A DNA stretch of 64,000 bases from Pseudoalteromonas rubra (GTDB lineage Bacteria; Pseudomonadota; Gammaproteobacteria; Enterobacterales; Alteromonadaceae). The notes under the pieces were generated by a model that saw nothing but the letters and a program-made list of their open reading frames with translations, searched no databases and was not told the origin of the DNA. Position numbers and translations under genes: made by a program. Position 1 is the first letter of the stretch. Every line of letters starts with the position of its first letter. Positions 54,513 through 64,000 of this stretch are shown piece by piece. Location of the stretch: assembly GCF_000238295.3 (NCBI RefSeq), contig NZ_AHCD03000032.1, positions 1 through 64,000 on the forward strand, written 5' to 3'.

Positions 54513-54540
54513 AAAAAAGCCCCACATGGTGTGGGGCTAA
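54513..54540 (-). terminator. Terminator of the edd-eda-gap operon
   Basis: On the minus strand GCCCCACA/TGTGGGGC with a CCA loop is followed by TTTTTT, 38 bp after the gap stop. Confidence 0.88.
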
Positions 54541-54577
54541 AATGACGCAAGAAATTAATTGCTGTTAAGCGTACTAC

Positions 54578-55582
54578 TTAAAGGAACGCAGCCAATGCTT
54601 TTGCCTGGTCAAGCATACGATTTGAGAAGCCCCACTCGTTGTCATACCAGGCCATCACTTTAACCAGTTTTCCATCCACTTTCGTCTGCGTCGCATCAAA
54701 GACAGAAGAAGCCGGGTTATGATTGAAGTCCACAGATACCAGCGGCAAAGTGTTATACTCTAGGATGCCTGCCATTGCACCTTCTGCAGCTCCCTGAAGG
54801 ATCTCATTAACTTCCGCAGCGGATGTTTCACGTTTAGCGATAAAGGTCAGATCAACCACAGAGACATTAACGGTAGGCACACGTACTGCCATGCCATCCA
54901 GTTTACCCGCCAGCTCAGGTAGCACCAGACCGACCGCTTTAGCGGCACCAGTTTTAGTCGGGATCATAGACTGTGTGGCGCTACGCGCACGGTACAGATC
55001 TTTGTGATATACATCACACAGGTTCTGGTCATTGGTATAAGCATGAATGGTGGTCATGCTGCCCTGCTCAATACCTATGGTATCGTTCAGTGCTTTTGCA
55101 ACTGGCGCCAGGCAGTTAGTTGTACAAGACGCGTTTGAAATAATGGTGCTGTCTGCATTTAGTACATCACTGTTCACACCGTGGACAACCGTAGCATCCA
55201 TATCCGTACCAGGCGCAGACACGATGACTTTCTTAGCGCCCGCAGTGATATGCTTGCCCGCTGTTTCACGTGAGGTAAACAAACCGGTACATTCAAGCAC
55301 GATGTCAACATTCAGATCACGCCACGGTAACTGCTCAGGGTCACGTTCCTGGGTCAGCGTGATCTTATCTTCGCCAACGATCAGCGTGTTGTCTTTCAAT
55401 TCAACAGGGAAGTTAAAGCGTCCATGTACAGAGTCAAACTGAGTCAGGTGTGCGTTAGTCTGTGCAGGTGCCAAATCATTGATCGCAACAATCTTGATTT
55501 GGTCATTTTGACCTGATTCGTAAAGTGCTCTCAGTACATTTCGACCGATACGGCCATAGCCATTAATTGCAATATTAATCAT
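54578..55582 (-). CDS. gap: Glyceraldehyde-3-phosphate dehydrogenase
   Basis: A 334-residue GAPDH. It has the NAD-binding start INGYGRIGRNVLRAL, the catalytic cysteine in SNASCTTNCLAPVAKAL and the WYDNEWGFSNRML motif. It oxidises glyceraldehyde-3-phosphate to 1,3-bisphosphoglycerate. It sits 17 bp behind eda, so this copy serves the Entner-Doudoroff route, which releases glyceraldehyde-3-phosphate. An AGGGGAAT site precedes the ATG. Confidence 0.95.
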   Translation of the reverse strand: MINIAINGYGRIGRNVLRALYESGQNDQIKIVAINDLAPAQTNAHLTQFDSVHGRFNFPVELKDNTLIVGEDKITLTQERDPEQLPWRDLNVDIVLECTGLFTSRETAGKHITAGAKKVIVSAPGTDMDATVVHGVNSDVLNADSTIISNASCTTNCLAPVAKALNDTIGIEQGSMTTIHAYTNDQNLCDVYHKDLYRARSATQSMIPTKTGAAKAVGLVLPELAGKLDGMAVRVPTVNVSVVDLTFIAKRETSAAEVNEILQGAAEGAMAGILEYNTLPLVSVDFNHNPASSVFDATQTKVDGKLVKVMAWYDNEWGFSNRMLDQAKALAAFL

Positions 55583-55599
55583 AACCCTATTCCCCTAAA

Positions 55600-56220
55600 T
55601 TAGTTTACTTCACTTGCTTGTCGAGCAAGCGCTTCGATGGCTTGCCAGTCTTTGTTTGCGATAAGTGTTTTATCGAGCATCCAGGTCCCACCAACACAAA
55701 TTACATTGCTTAGTGCCAGGTAGTTGGGTGCTGTTGCTAAGCTGATCCCACCTGTTGGGCAAAACGTCACCTGAGGTAATGGACCACCGATTGATTTCAG
55801 CATTGCCGTGCCACCTGCGGCTTCTGCCGGGAAAAACTTAAGAAACTTAAAGCCCTGCGCTGCCAGTTCCATCGCTTCGCTAGGTGTCGCCGCACCAGGC
55901 AGAAATGGAATATCAGATTCTTTTGCCAGCGCCAGCAATTCTGAGCTGACACCCGGGCTCACCATAAAGTCGGCGCCAGCCTCAACAGAAGCGTCAAACG
56001 AGGCTTTGTCGACCACAGTTCCTGTCCCGACATAGGCCTCTGGTACCGCTTCTTTCATCGCCTTTACTGCTTGTGCAGCAACTGGCGTACGCAATGTCAC
56101 CTCCAACGCGCGAAGACCACCGCGGTATAATGCCTGTGCTAATGGCACTGCATCTTCTAAATCATCAATGACAATAACGGGTACTACCGGTGCCGCTGAT
56201 AAAATCTCTTTAATGCTCAT
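55600..56220 (-). CDS. eda: 2-keto-3-deoxy-6-phosphogluconate aldolase
   Basis: A 206-residue class I aldolase that splits KDPG to pyruvate and glyceraldehyde-3-phosphate. The barrel motifs GGLRALEVTLRTP (catalytic Glu), GTGTV, FMVSPGVSSELL and the Schiff-base lysine in FKFLKFFPAEAAGG are present, as is FCPTGGIS. It lies between edd (23 bp upstream) and gap in one operon. Confidence 0.96.
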   Translation of the reverse strand: MSIKEILSAAPVVPVIVIDDLEDAVPLAQALYRGGLRALEVTLRTPVAAQAVKAMKEAVPEAYVGTGTVVDKASFDASVEAGADFMVSPGVSSELLALAKESDIPFLPGAATPSEAMELAAQGFKFLKFFPAEAAGGTAMLKSIGGPLPQVTFCPTGGISLATAPNYLALSNVICVGGTWMLDKTLIANKDWQAIEALARQASEVN

Positions 56221-56243
56221 AATGTCCTCATTCCCAGTTGCTA

Positions 56244-58097
56244 TTATTCTTCTATGCCGAATGCACTCGCACCTAAGTCGGCGCTGCTGACAATATTTCT
56301 AAAGCCGCTAAATAACTCACGACCCGTACCAAAAGTTGGACCAACTTCCGTTAGTTCAATCTCACGCTGTGCAAGCTCTTCGTCGCTCACATGCAGTAAC
56401 AGCTCACCTTTCGGTGCATCTAATGTGATCAGATCGCCTTCTCGTACTTTCGCAATCGGGCCACCTTCAACGGCTTCCGGAGCCAGGTGGATAGCCGCAG
56501 GTACCTTGCCTGACGCGCCTGACATGCGGCCGTCTGTCACGATGGCAACCTTGAAGCCTTCATCCTGCAAGCTCGCCATGACTGGCGTTAATTTATGTAA
56601 TTCAGGCATCCCTTTTGCCTTAGGGCCTTGCTCTTTGATAACCGCAATAAAGTCCTGATTGAGCTCGCCTCGTGTGTAAGCTTCTTGCAGTGCGGCTTGC
56701 GAACTAAATACTTTGGCAGGCGCCGATACCACCTGATGTTGCTCTGCAACGGCCGACACTTTTATCACTGATTTACCCAGGTTGCCACTCAGTAGCTGCA
56801 AGCCACCTTGATTGTTGAATGGGTTAGAAACAGGTCTGAGTACATCTTCATCCAGAGAATCTGCCGGGCAATCAATCCACTTCACTTTTGAAGGACCCTT
56901 GCTGTCCGTCATGATGAGTGAAGGATCCACATCCAATACTGGTTCTTTGGTGTATGCATCCAGGCCTTCGCCGACGATGGTTTTTACGTCATTATGCAGG
57001 TAGCCCGCATCACGCAACTCACGCATCAGGAATCCCATACCGCCAGCCGCCTGAAAGTGATTCACATCCGCCGAGCCATTTGGATAAATGCGCGTCAGTA
57101 GAGGCACAACTTCCGATAAATCAGCCATGTCTTTCCAAGTGATGTCAACACCAGCCGCTTTGGCCATCGCAACCAGGTGGATAGCGTGGTTTGTCGATCC
57201 CCCCGTTGCTAACAGGCCAACCAATCCGTTAATCACAGTTTTCTCGCTGACCACTTCCGCAAGGCTATTTACTTTGTCATCACCCTGGAGTTGCTTCAGC
57301 ATGGTTTCTACCGCGCTGGCTGTCAGGCCTTCGCGCAGCTCAGTGTATGGATTGATAAATGAGCTGCCCGGTAAATGCAGACCCATAATTTCCATGAGCA
57401 TTTGGTTTGAGTTGGCGGTACCGTAGAAAGTACAGGTGCCGGCACTGTGGTAAGACGCGCTTTCCGCTTCCAACAGCTCTTCGCGGCTCACCAGGCCCTG
57501 TGCAAACTTCTGTCTGACACGCGCCTTTTCTTTATTTGGAATACCTGATTGCATCGGACCTGCTGGCAGGAAGTAAATGGGAAGATGGCCAAAAGATAAT
57601 GCGCCAATCAGCAGTCCCGGAACAATCTTGTCGCACACACCCAGACAGAACACACCGTCAAACACATCGTGTGAGAGTGCAACCGCTGTCGACATTGCAA
57701 TCACATCACGTGAGAATAAAGACAACTCCATGCCATCACGACCTTGCGTTACACCGTCACACATTGCTGGTACGCCACCCGCAACCTGTGCAGTTGCATC
57801 GTATTTTTCTGCAATCGCTTTGATTTGATCCGGATATTCTTTGTAAGGCACGTGGGCAGACAACATATCATTGTAAGCATTGATGATGGCCAGGTTTGGC
57901 TGCTCATCGGCTTTTAATCTGGCTTTGTCACTGCTCGAACAGGCCGCCATCACGTGTGCCAGGTTACCACAGCCTAGTCCGGCTCTGACTCGAGTTTGTT
58001 TTTTTGCTTGTTCGATACGCTCAAGATAGGCATGACGAGATTGCTGACTGCGAGTGATAACGCGTTGAGTGACTTCATGAATTCGAGGATGCAACAT
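56244..58097 (-). CDS. edd: 6-phosphogluconate dehydratase
   Basis: A 617-residue dehydratase of the IlvD/Edd family converting 6-phosphogluconate to KDPG. Fe-S cluster cysteines lie in GLGCGNLAHVMAAC, MCDGVTQGRDGMELSL and FCLGVCDKIVPGLLIG; the C-terminal VTDGRMSGASGKVPAAIHL is the family signature. First gene of edd-eda-gap. Two identical operator palindromes lie 112 and 145 bp upstream. Confidence 0.96.
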   Translation of the reverse strand: MLHPRIHEVTQRVITRSQQSRHAYLERIEQAKKQTRVRAGLGCGNLAHVMAACSSSDKARLKADEQPNLAIINAYNDMLSAHVPYKEYPDQIKAIAEKYDATAQVAGGVPAMCDGVTQGRDGMELSLFSRDVIAMSTAVALSHDVFDGVFCLGVCDKIVPGLLIGALSFGHLPIYFLPAGPMQSGIPNKEKARVRQKFAQGLVSREELLEAESASYHSAGTCTFYGTANSNQMLMEIMGLHLPGSSFINPYTELREGLTASAVETMLKQLQGDDKVNSLAEVVSEKTVINGLVGLLATGGSTNHAIHLVAMAKAAGVDITWKDMADLSEVVPLLTRIYPNGSADVNHFQAAGGMGFLMRELRDAGYLHNDVKTIVGEGLDAYTKEPVLDVDPSLIMTDSKGPSKVKWIDCPADSLDEDVLRPVSNPFNNQGGLQLLSGNLGKSVIKVSAVAEQHQVVSAPAKVFSSQAALQEAYTRGELNQDFIAVIKEQGPKAKGMPELHKLTPVMASLQDEGFKVAIVTDGRMSGASGKVPAAIHLAPEAVEGGPIAKVREGDLITLDAPKGELLLHVSDEELAQREIELTEVGPTFGTGRELFSGFRNIVSSADLGASAFGIEE

Positions 58098-58208
58098 AAT
58101 TCAACTCTCTATTGTTAGAGGAAAAGGCTCAGTACAGCTCTCCCTGTACTGAGCAGCTTTGATTTACCCGTTCAAAGGTACGCTATCAGGTTGTCTCTCA
58201 CCCCAACC

Positions 58209-58255
58209 TGACACCGGTGTCACTATATTTACTCACGTTTCTGACACCGGTGTCA
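58209..58255. promoter_or_regulatory. Two tandem LacI-type operators upstream of edd
   Basis: The perfect 14-bp palindrome TGACACCGGTGTCA occurs at 58209-58222 and 58242-58255, starting exactly 33 bp apart (three helical turns). A third copy lies at 60577-60590 before glk. The palindrome with central CG is the type of site LacI-family regulators bind; two such genes are adjacent. Which one acts here is not shown by sequence. Confidence 0.8.
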
Positions 58256-58305
58256 ACCCTTACATTAAATTTAGTCTAAAATTCACAAATGAACAAATAA
58301 CAAAC

Positions 58306-58336
58306 AAAAAAGCCCGACCAGTAACGGCCGGGCTTT
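58306..58336 (-). terminator. Terminator of the glk-lacI transcript
   Basis: On the minus strand AAGCCCGGCC/GGTCGGGCTT with a 6-base loop, ending in TTTTTT, 22 bp after the LacI-type regulator stop. Confidence 0.85.
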
Positions 58337-58357
58337 GGGCAAGTATAAAAATGGGAT

Positions 58358-59371
58358 TTAGTGGTTTTGGGCAGTCGACTCGCGGGTGATTAAACGCGCT
58401 TCCAGCACTCGATGATAAACCTCTTCCTGCGGTTCAGAAATCTGCAGTATCAGTTGCTCAACCGCCTGTCGGGTCATCTCTTCAACAGGCTGTGCAATGG
58501 TCGTCAAACCCGGCCAGATATGTCTGGCAATAGGTGCATTATCGAACCCAGCAATAGACAAATCCTCCGGCACTCGCAACGCCCGTTGGGTTGCCAGCTT
58601 AAGAACAGCCGCTGCCATGTAGTCGTTCGAGGCAAACACCGCTGAGGGACGTGGCATCAGATCGAGTATCGCCTTAGCGCTGTCTGCGCCCGAGTGGTAA
58701 CTGAAGTTACCCTCAGCCACAAGCCGTTCTTGCAAAGGAATTTTGTGCTGTTCGAGCGCCCGCTTATAGCCGTTAAATCGGTTTTCAGTGGCACTGTGAT
58801 CCGGGTGTCCTTTGATAAATGCAATGTCTGTGTGCCCAAGCGCAATAAGGTGTTCGGTGAGTTCATACGCGCCCTGCTCGTCATTACTACACACAGAGAT
58901 AGAGTCATCATCCTGGATCGCTGAGGCCACTAGCGCATAATTGACTTGCTTCTGCTTAAGAAACTCTATCAATTCCTTTGAATCAGAAAATGGCGGCGTC
59001 AGGACCAACCCGTCCAGACGAGACGTCGTCAGCAATTGATCTATGTTATCAATTAACGCCTCCCCCCTGAGTTCACATGGGTGGATCAACAAGTTGTAAT
59101 TGTGTTTATGACACGCTTCTAACGCACCGCTTTGTACTCGAGTAATATAACTTTTACTCGGGTTATCATACAGACAGCCAATAATGAAGCTCTTATTACG
59201 TGCCAATCCCCGAGCTATCGGATTTGGCCGGTAGTCCAGCTCTTTAAACACCTTAAGTACTTTCTCACGGGTTGCCGGGCTGACATTGGGTTCATTATTC
59301 AATACTCGAGAAACGGTCTTTTTCGAGACTCCCGCATACTGTGCGACACTGTTAATGGTCACTTTCTTCAT
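58358..59371 (-). CDS. LacI-family transcriptional regulator 1
   Basis: A 337-residue regulator. The helix-turn-helix VTINSVAQYAGVSKKTVSRVL and hinge VSPATREKVLKVFKELDYRPN are typical, followed by a periplasmic-binding-protein-like sensor domain (GCLYDNPSKSY, LAFIKG-like strand, FASNDYMAAAVL, IAGFDNAPIARHIWPGLTTI). It is 14 bp downstream of glk and so co-transcribed with it. It is the best candidate to repress glk and edd-eda-gap through the three TGACACCGGTGTCA sites, with a sugar or sugar phosphate as inducer; the second LacI gene at 60792 is the alternative. Confidence 0.9.
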   Translation of the reverse strand: MKKVTINSVAQYAGVSKKTVSRVLNNEPNVSPATREKVLKVFKELDYRPNPIARGLARNKSFIIGCLYDNPSKSYITRVQSGALEACHKHNYNLLIHPCELRGEALIDNIDQLLTTSRLDGLVLTPPFSDSKELIEFLKQKQVNYALVASAIQDDDSISVCSNDEQGAYELTEHLIALGHTDIAFIKGHPDHSATENRFNGYKRALEQHKIPLQERLVAEGNFSYHSGADSAKAILDLMPRPSAVFASNDYMAAAVLKLATQRALRVPEDLSIAGFDNAPIARHIWPGLTTIAQPVEEMTRQAVEQLILQISEPQEEVYHRVLEARLITRESTAQNH

Positions 59372-59385
59372 TACACTTATCCTGA

Positions 59386-60402
59386 CTATCTGGTGCCCGC
59401 ACGCTCATGTAAACACGCTGCGGCACCAATCAAAGGAATATTTTCCTGCACAACTAAGGTGACTGGGATCTGGCCTGCGTACTGACTCATAGGCCCTTTA
59501 GTTACAAAACGCTCAACAAACTCACTTGATTTGAGTCGCTCTGCCATTCGCGGCAATATCCCGCCACCAATAAATACGCCTCCAAGCGCACCAAACGTTA
59601 AGGACAGATCGCCAGCGACGCTGCCAATCCAATCACAAAAATGATTCAACGTCGCATCGCAGATCTCACACTCAGATGCGCGCTCGCTGATCTGTGCAGC
59701 ACTCAACCTTTCTGCTGTATGGCCTTTCACTTTGGCCATGGCTTGATACAAGTGTGCCAATCCACGCCCTGAAAACACCTCTTCAACAGAGACATGTGCA
59801 ATCTCCTGTTTCAGAGCTGCCAACAATTGTTGGTCTAATTCGGTTACTGCAGCAAGGCTGATGTGACCAGCCTCACAACTCATCACAGCACTACCATTAA
59901 TGTCTCTGGCCAGACAGGCGGCACCAAAGCCTGTGCCTGGTCCCATAACCGCGATATTGGCGCCAGCCTGTGCCTGACCCGATTTAATTTCTATATTTTG
60001 TTTTGGGTCCAAATAAGGCGCAGCGTAAGCAAACGCGGCAAAGTCATTGATCACGGCCAATTCATTAAAACCGAACTGCTGTTTAATATCCTGACTGTTA
60101 AACTGCCAACCGAGATTCGTCAGATAAACCTGCTGGGCCTTAACCGGACCCGCAACGGCTAAACACGCGCGTGTTGGTTTGGCTATTGGGAGTTCGTTGA
60201 GGTAACGGCTAATGGCAGTTTCAAAAGAGGGAAATTCGGCGCTGGGATATGTAGACTGATGGCTAATAACAAACTGATTGGTGCTCGAATCGTAATGGGT
60301 TACGACGGCAAAGCGGGCATTGGTACCGCCAATATCCGCGACGACAATTGGCTCAAAGGCCTGTCCTGTGTCATTCGAGCTATGAGGTGTTGTCTGGCTC
60401 AT
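59386..60402 (-). CDS. glk: Glucokinase
   Basis: A 338-residue Glk-family kinase phosphorylating glucose to glucose-6-phosphate. The phosphate-1 loop VVADIGGTNARFAVV, the sugar-binding NDFAAFAYA, GPGTGFGAACLA and the metal/sugar EAGHIS segment are present. The start is placed at 60402 (behind AGAGAA), where the conserved protein begins; a 32-codon longer frame has no support. It leads into the LacI gene. Together with edd, eda and gap it feeds glucose into the Entner-Doudoroff pathway. Confidence 0.93.
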   Translation of the reverse strand: MSQTTPHSSNDTGQAFEPIVVADIGGTNARFAVVTHYDSSTNQFVISHQSTYPSAEFPSFETAISRYLNELPIAKPTRACLAVAGPVKAQQVYLTNLGWQFNSQDIKQQFGFNELAVINDFAAFAYAAPYLDPKQNIEIKSGQAQAGANIAVMGPGTGFGAACLARDINGSAVMSCEAGHISLAAVTELDQQLLAALKQEIAHVSVEEVFSGRGLAHLYQAMAKVKGHTAERLSAAQISERASECEICDATLNHFCDWIGSVAGDLSLTFGALGGVFIGGGILPRMAERLKSSEFVERFVTKGPMSQYAGQIPVTLVVQENIPLIGAAACLHERAGTR

Positions 60403-60576
60403 GTTGTTTTTCTCTTTTATCTGGGTGCACTGAGTGCACAACTTCCAAGGTAACTGGCTTGGGTGATGATGCCAAGATTCAGCTAGATAACTTTGCACGT
60501 TCAGCTGAAAAAAAGGCTGTCCCCGAAAGGACAGCTAAATACGTTTTGACAACAAAATGATAAAACAGTGACATTA

Positions 60577-60590
60577 TGACACCGGTGTCA
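60577..60590. promoter_or_regulatory. LacI-type operator between glk and the second lacI gene
   Basis: TGACACCGGTGTCA, identical to the two sites before edd, lies in the divergent region 175 bp before glk and 201 bp before the plus-strand regulator. It can control either direction. The rest of 60403-60791 shows no gene. Confidence 0.8.
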
Positions 60591-60791
60591 GATGGAGGCA
60601 ATAAAAATTTTGTTCAGATCGGTGCTGCGTATGCCAACTGCGTGTTTTCACGCCAATTCTATTTGTCGTACATATCAGTGTGACAAAACCACCCGCCAAA
60701 TATGTTACCAAAACAGTAACACAGATATTAAGCTTGCAAATTTTATTCATTTGCTGACAATAATCAGGTTATCACTCAGAACCAATGCACT

Positions 60792-61814
60792 ATGAAACCA
60801 AAAGGTAAAGCCACCTCTTTTGATATCGCCCATTTTGCGGGTGTTTCTCAGTCTACTGTCTCGCGTGCGCTGAGAAACAGCCCGCTGGTCAATGAAGAAA
60901 CACGTCGCCGTGTCTGGGAAGTCGCAAAGGAGCTTAACTATAAAGTCGACAAAAATGCCAGTAACCTGCGCACTCAGCAAAGCAGCACACTGGCCCTGTT
61001 GCTGTTTGAAGACCCAACCGGGGACGAATCACAGATCAACCCGTTTTTTCTTAATATGCTGGGCAGCATTACCCGTGCCTGTGCAAAACAAGGCTATGAT
61101 CTGCTGGTATCCTTTCAGTCCACCAGTCAGGATTGGCGGGCTGACTATGAAGATAGTCACCGTGCGGACGGTATCATTCTGCTTGGATATGGTGACTACA
61201 TGGACTACCAGTCTCGCCTTCAGCAATTGCTCACTCAGGATACCAAATTTGTTTGCTGGGGAGCGACAGTCGATGGGCGTGAGGATTTGACGGTCAGCTG
61301 TGATAACTATGGTGGCGGTAAACTGGCAGCGGAACATCTGTTGCGGCAAAATCGCACTCAGTATGCTTTTGTCGGTGACGCATCCGAACACAGCCCTGAA
61401 TTTTTCGCGCGCTTTAAAGGGTTCAGAGATACGCTGATAGCCAATGACTGCATATTATCAGAGCGCCAAATCGCCAATGCGATTTCAACAGAGGAGTCAG
61501 GTTATCATGCAACTCGCTCTTTATTGGCTAACAATATTCAATTTGACGCGTTATTTGCAGCCAGCGATCTCATAGCAATTGGGGCGCTCAAAGCACTCAA
61601 AGAGGCAGGCAAAGAAGTACCCGATGATGTTGCCGTTATTGGCTTCGATAATATCGCTGCCGCCAGCTTTATCTCACCGGCCCTGACAACCGTACAACAG
61701 AATACAACGCTGGCCGGTCAGATGCTGGTCAATAACCTGCTCTCTTTAATTAAAGGAGAAACCGTCACAGATACCCTGTTACCGCCAAAGCTGATTGTGC
61801 GGAGATCTGCTTAA
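60792..61814 (+). CDS. LacI-family transcriptional regulator 2
   Basis: A 340-residue regulator with the helix-turn-helix TSFDIAHFAGVSQSTVSRAL, hinge VNEETRRRVWEVAKELNYKV, and a sensor domain with DNYGGGKLAAEHL, LFAASDLIAIGALKAL and VIGFDNIAAASFISPALTTV. It is clearly different from regulator 1. It is divergent from glk across the third operator, so it may regulate itself or the sugar locus. No ribosome site is visible before the ATG. The effector is unknown. Confidence 0.9.
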   Translation: MKPKGKATSFDIAHFAGVSQSTVSRALRNSPLVNEETRRRVWEVAKELNYKVDKNASNLRTQQSSTLALLLFEDPTGDESQINPFFLNMLGSITRACAKQGYDLLVSFQSTSQDWRADYEDSHRADGIILLGYGDYMDYQSRLQQLLTQDTKFVCWGATVDGREDLTVSCDNYGGGKLAAEHLLRQNRTQYAFVGDASEHSPEFFARFKGFRDTLIANDCILSERQIANAISTEESGYHATRSLLANNIQFDALFAASDLIAIGALKALKEAGKEVPDDVAVIGFDNIAAASFISPALTTVQQNTTLAGQMLVNNLLSLIKGETVTDTLLPPKLIVRRSA

Positions 61815-61820
61815 TAACCT

Positions 61821-64000
61821 TTATTCCAAATGGAATTTGCTGATCTGCTGCTTAAGTAATAACGCATCCTCATCGGCAGCACTTGCCATGGCATTGACTT
61901 CAGTGAGGATGGCACAGTTTGCCTGCGCCAAAGTTGTGATGTCTGATATTTGCAGGGTGACGTCTTTAGCCACTGCGCTTTGCTCAGTGGCAGCCGTGGC
62001 CATTTGCTCATTGAACGCCTCAATTTTACAAATTTGGTCGTTAATCTGCTGCAAAGAGTCACGCGTACAATCCGTCGATGACAAATTATTTTCCGTTAAC
62101 GCGTGTGCCTCATGAATTGCTGACATCGCACTCGCTGCGCCACTTTGAAGACTCTGTATCATACGATTAATTTCCTCAGTCGATTGCTGTGTACGCTGTG
62201 CCAGAGATCGAACCTCATCCGCCACGACAGAAAACCCCCTCCCCTGCTCACCCGCCCGGGCTGCTTCTATTGCGGCATTCAGGGCCAGCAAATTAGTTTG
62301 CTCTGCAATTGTCTGAATTACCTCAAGTACCTGACTAATGTTATTTGACTGTTCCTGTAAACTAGACATCTGCTGCATAGTCAGCTCCATCGCCTGCTCC
62401 AAACTTCGGGACGACTGCATGTTCTTGTCTACATTACTCTTACCTTGCTGCGACGCACTAACCGCATCATGGCTGGCCTCGCTGGTATATTGCGCATTTT
62501 TAGCCACATCCTCAGAGGTTGCGGCCATTTGTTCCATCGCTGCTGCTATGTGTACAGTTAGATCCGTTTGATTATCGCTCTTGTTTATCAACTCAGTGAA
62601 GTTTGATTGAAGTTGTGCCATTTGATTGGACAATGTTTCTGCATTGGCATTAACTTGATTTAGAGTATCTGAAAAGGTTTCAAACATGGAATTTAACGCA
62701 CGCTCTACCTGACCCAGTTCATCCTGATTATCTGATTCGTCAAATCTTAGGGTTAAGTCCAAAGAAGTCGCAACCTGATTAATGAAACGACTCATTTTTT
62801 GTATTGGCGTAGCTATAACATTGCCCATCGCCCATGCAATAATCAATGCAATAATGATCAACACGACCGTAATAACTATGGCTATGGTTGTGATCTGCTT
62901 AGTAATTCCGGCGACATCCGCAAAAGCTTCGGATTGGTCCAGCTCGCTCATTAATGCCCAGGTTTTGCCGTTAATTTCAACATATGTATAGGCTGATGCC
63001 ACCGCTACATTGCGATAGTCCTGAATAATGGCAAATCCGGATTGTCCAGACAATGCCGCTTCTACTGCCTGCGTTCGAACCGTCTGTAATCCGACAGAAG
63101 TATCGAACCTGTCTATCGCGGCGATGACTGTCGGGTCGACCCTGGCTTGTTCCAATACCTGTAAATAACTCGCTTTATCTTCCAGTAAAAAACGGCTCAT
63201 GCTACGCATTTTAAAGTCACTTCCTACCAGATAGGTTTCACCCGATTCTCCCAGTCCTCTAGCCCGCCAATTCTGCTGGTAAGTGAGGATGTCATTAAGC
63301 CGGTCGATTGGCATTTGAAAAACCAATACGGCCAAGGTTTTATTTTCTCTGACAATAGGTGTTGCGATAAACGACGCAGCCGCATTCTAAGACGGTGAGT
63401 AAGGTTCAAAATCAGCAAAGGTCACTTCCCCCTCTGGCAATGTTCTGGCAGCTCTGAAAACAGAGCCAAGTCCGCTTTGTGCGTATGGACCACGCAGCAA
63501 AGATGTTGCGTAATCCAGCTCCTTAAATACGGAATAAACCACATGGCCGCTTTGTGCATCCACAATAAAAATATCGTAGTAACCAAACTGAGCTAAAAAA
63601 GCATTAAAAAAGGCGTGGTGAAGACGATGCGCATTGTCATACTCACTGCCATCATGCAAGCTGCTCAGGGCATTCTTGCTGCCCAAAGGGTGCTTATTTT
63701 GTGCAATATATTTGTCCTGCCAGTATCTGGCTGGGGCGTCCAATGCCGCCAACAGGCTCCGAGTATTGGTCGAAGTACCATTTCTTCGTTCAAATATCTG
63801 CCCGAACTCTTCGCGATAATAGCGTTCAAGCGCTCGTTCATTTGGGGTTTCCCCTATTTGCTTGAAGGCACTGGTGAAACGTACTGCAGCATCACGGGTT
63901 GCCTCACTTTGGGCCAAAGTCAGTAACTGAGCATTGATAAAATCAAAATACGCCGTTAGCTGTTCTTTTTTTGCGTCCCTAAGTCCAACTAACCGGTGTT
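61821..64000 (-). pseudogene. Methyl-accepting chemotaxis protein, interrupted by an in-frame amber codon; 5' end outside window
   Basis: Two frames in the same register form one chemoreceptor. The upstream part is open to the window edge and reads LRDAKKEQLTAYFDFINAQL then a Cache-like periplasmic sensor (YWQDKYIAQNKHPLGSKNAL, GYYDIFIVDAQSGHVVYSV). It ends in TAG at 63387-63389 after FEPYSPS. The frame resumes at once (NAAASFIATPIVRENKTLAV) through the rest of the sensor, a transmembrane helix (about 62790-62870), HAMP and the signalling tip EQTNLLALNAAIEAARAGEQ, all intact. One base change would restore it. It is either a recent pseudogene, a sequencing error, or suppressed. Confidence 0.85.

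Noticed and set aside
1..64000. CRISPR array or intact insertion sequence
   Set aside because: No regularly spaced repeats of CRISPR type and no transposase gene were seen on either strand.

Overview
The window looks like a chromosomal segment of a marine gammaproteobacterium of the Alteromonadales, most likely Pseudoalteromonas or a close relative. This is inferred from the rRNA leader and P1 promoter at the left edge, the cmoA-cmoB and DUF3334 genes, a nag locus with nagX and a BadF-type kinase, an edd-eda-gap sugar locus under LacI-type control, and a TonB receptor. No database search was possible; all family calls are from reading the proteins and sites.

Layout. 1-2077: start of a 16S rRNA gene on the minus strand with its leader and P1 promoter, then an AGCS sodium:amino-acid symporter. 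2161-8119: an island at tRNA-Pro(GGG). It carries a RloC-like zinc-hook ATPase with a possible anticodon-nuclease triad, a dGTPase-like HD hydrolase, a broken gene and the C-terminal remnant of a P2-like phage portal gene, and it ends in a 3' tRNA-Pro remnant. 8187-22014: an accessory region whose core (9446-16449, minus strand) is a compact carrier-protein pathway. It has a 2OG-Fe(II) oxygenase, a SyrC/CmaE-like cysteine aminoacyltransferase, a stand-alone adenylation domain with a valine-like code, two carrier proteins, a SyrB2-type halogenase with an HxA iron site, a type II thioesterase, a GNAT acetyltransferase and an M14 aspartoacylase-like deacylase. Upstream lie an atypical SDR, a second copy of the oxygenase whose HxD motif has become HxN, large palindromes and an orphan ParB-like protein. 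A second complete tRNA-Pro(GGG) with the same promoter (22475-22590) closes the region.

22772-27136 is a mosaic of small genes: two RiPP-precursor-like peptides, an alpha/beta hydrolase, a protein resembling the helical domain of Cry toxins, and a small membrane protein. From 27569 onward the content is mostly core: sbcB, metC, nudC, the GlcNAc genes nagB-nagX-nagA-nagK with two NagR-type operators, an IPNS-like oxygenase, a divergent pair of two-component proteins, a DUF3334 gene, cmoAB, adk, a frameshifted EamA transporter, a TonB receptor with a lipoprotein and an S8 protease, a YfcC transporter, and the Entner-Doudoroff locus (gap-eda-edd, lacI-glk, second lacI) with three identical operators. 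The window ends in a chemoreceptor gene interrupted by an amber codon.

The most interesting system is the halogenase/carrier-protein cluster. Its proposed logic is: a valine-like amino acid is loaded on a carrier, chlorinated and possibly hydroxylated, moved between carriers by the Cys transferase, released by the thioesterase, then masked and unmasked by N-acetylation and deacylation. I do not recognise this gene order from a described pathway. The gene families are seen in the sequence; the product and the order of steps are inference.
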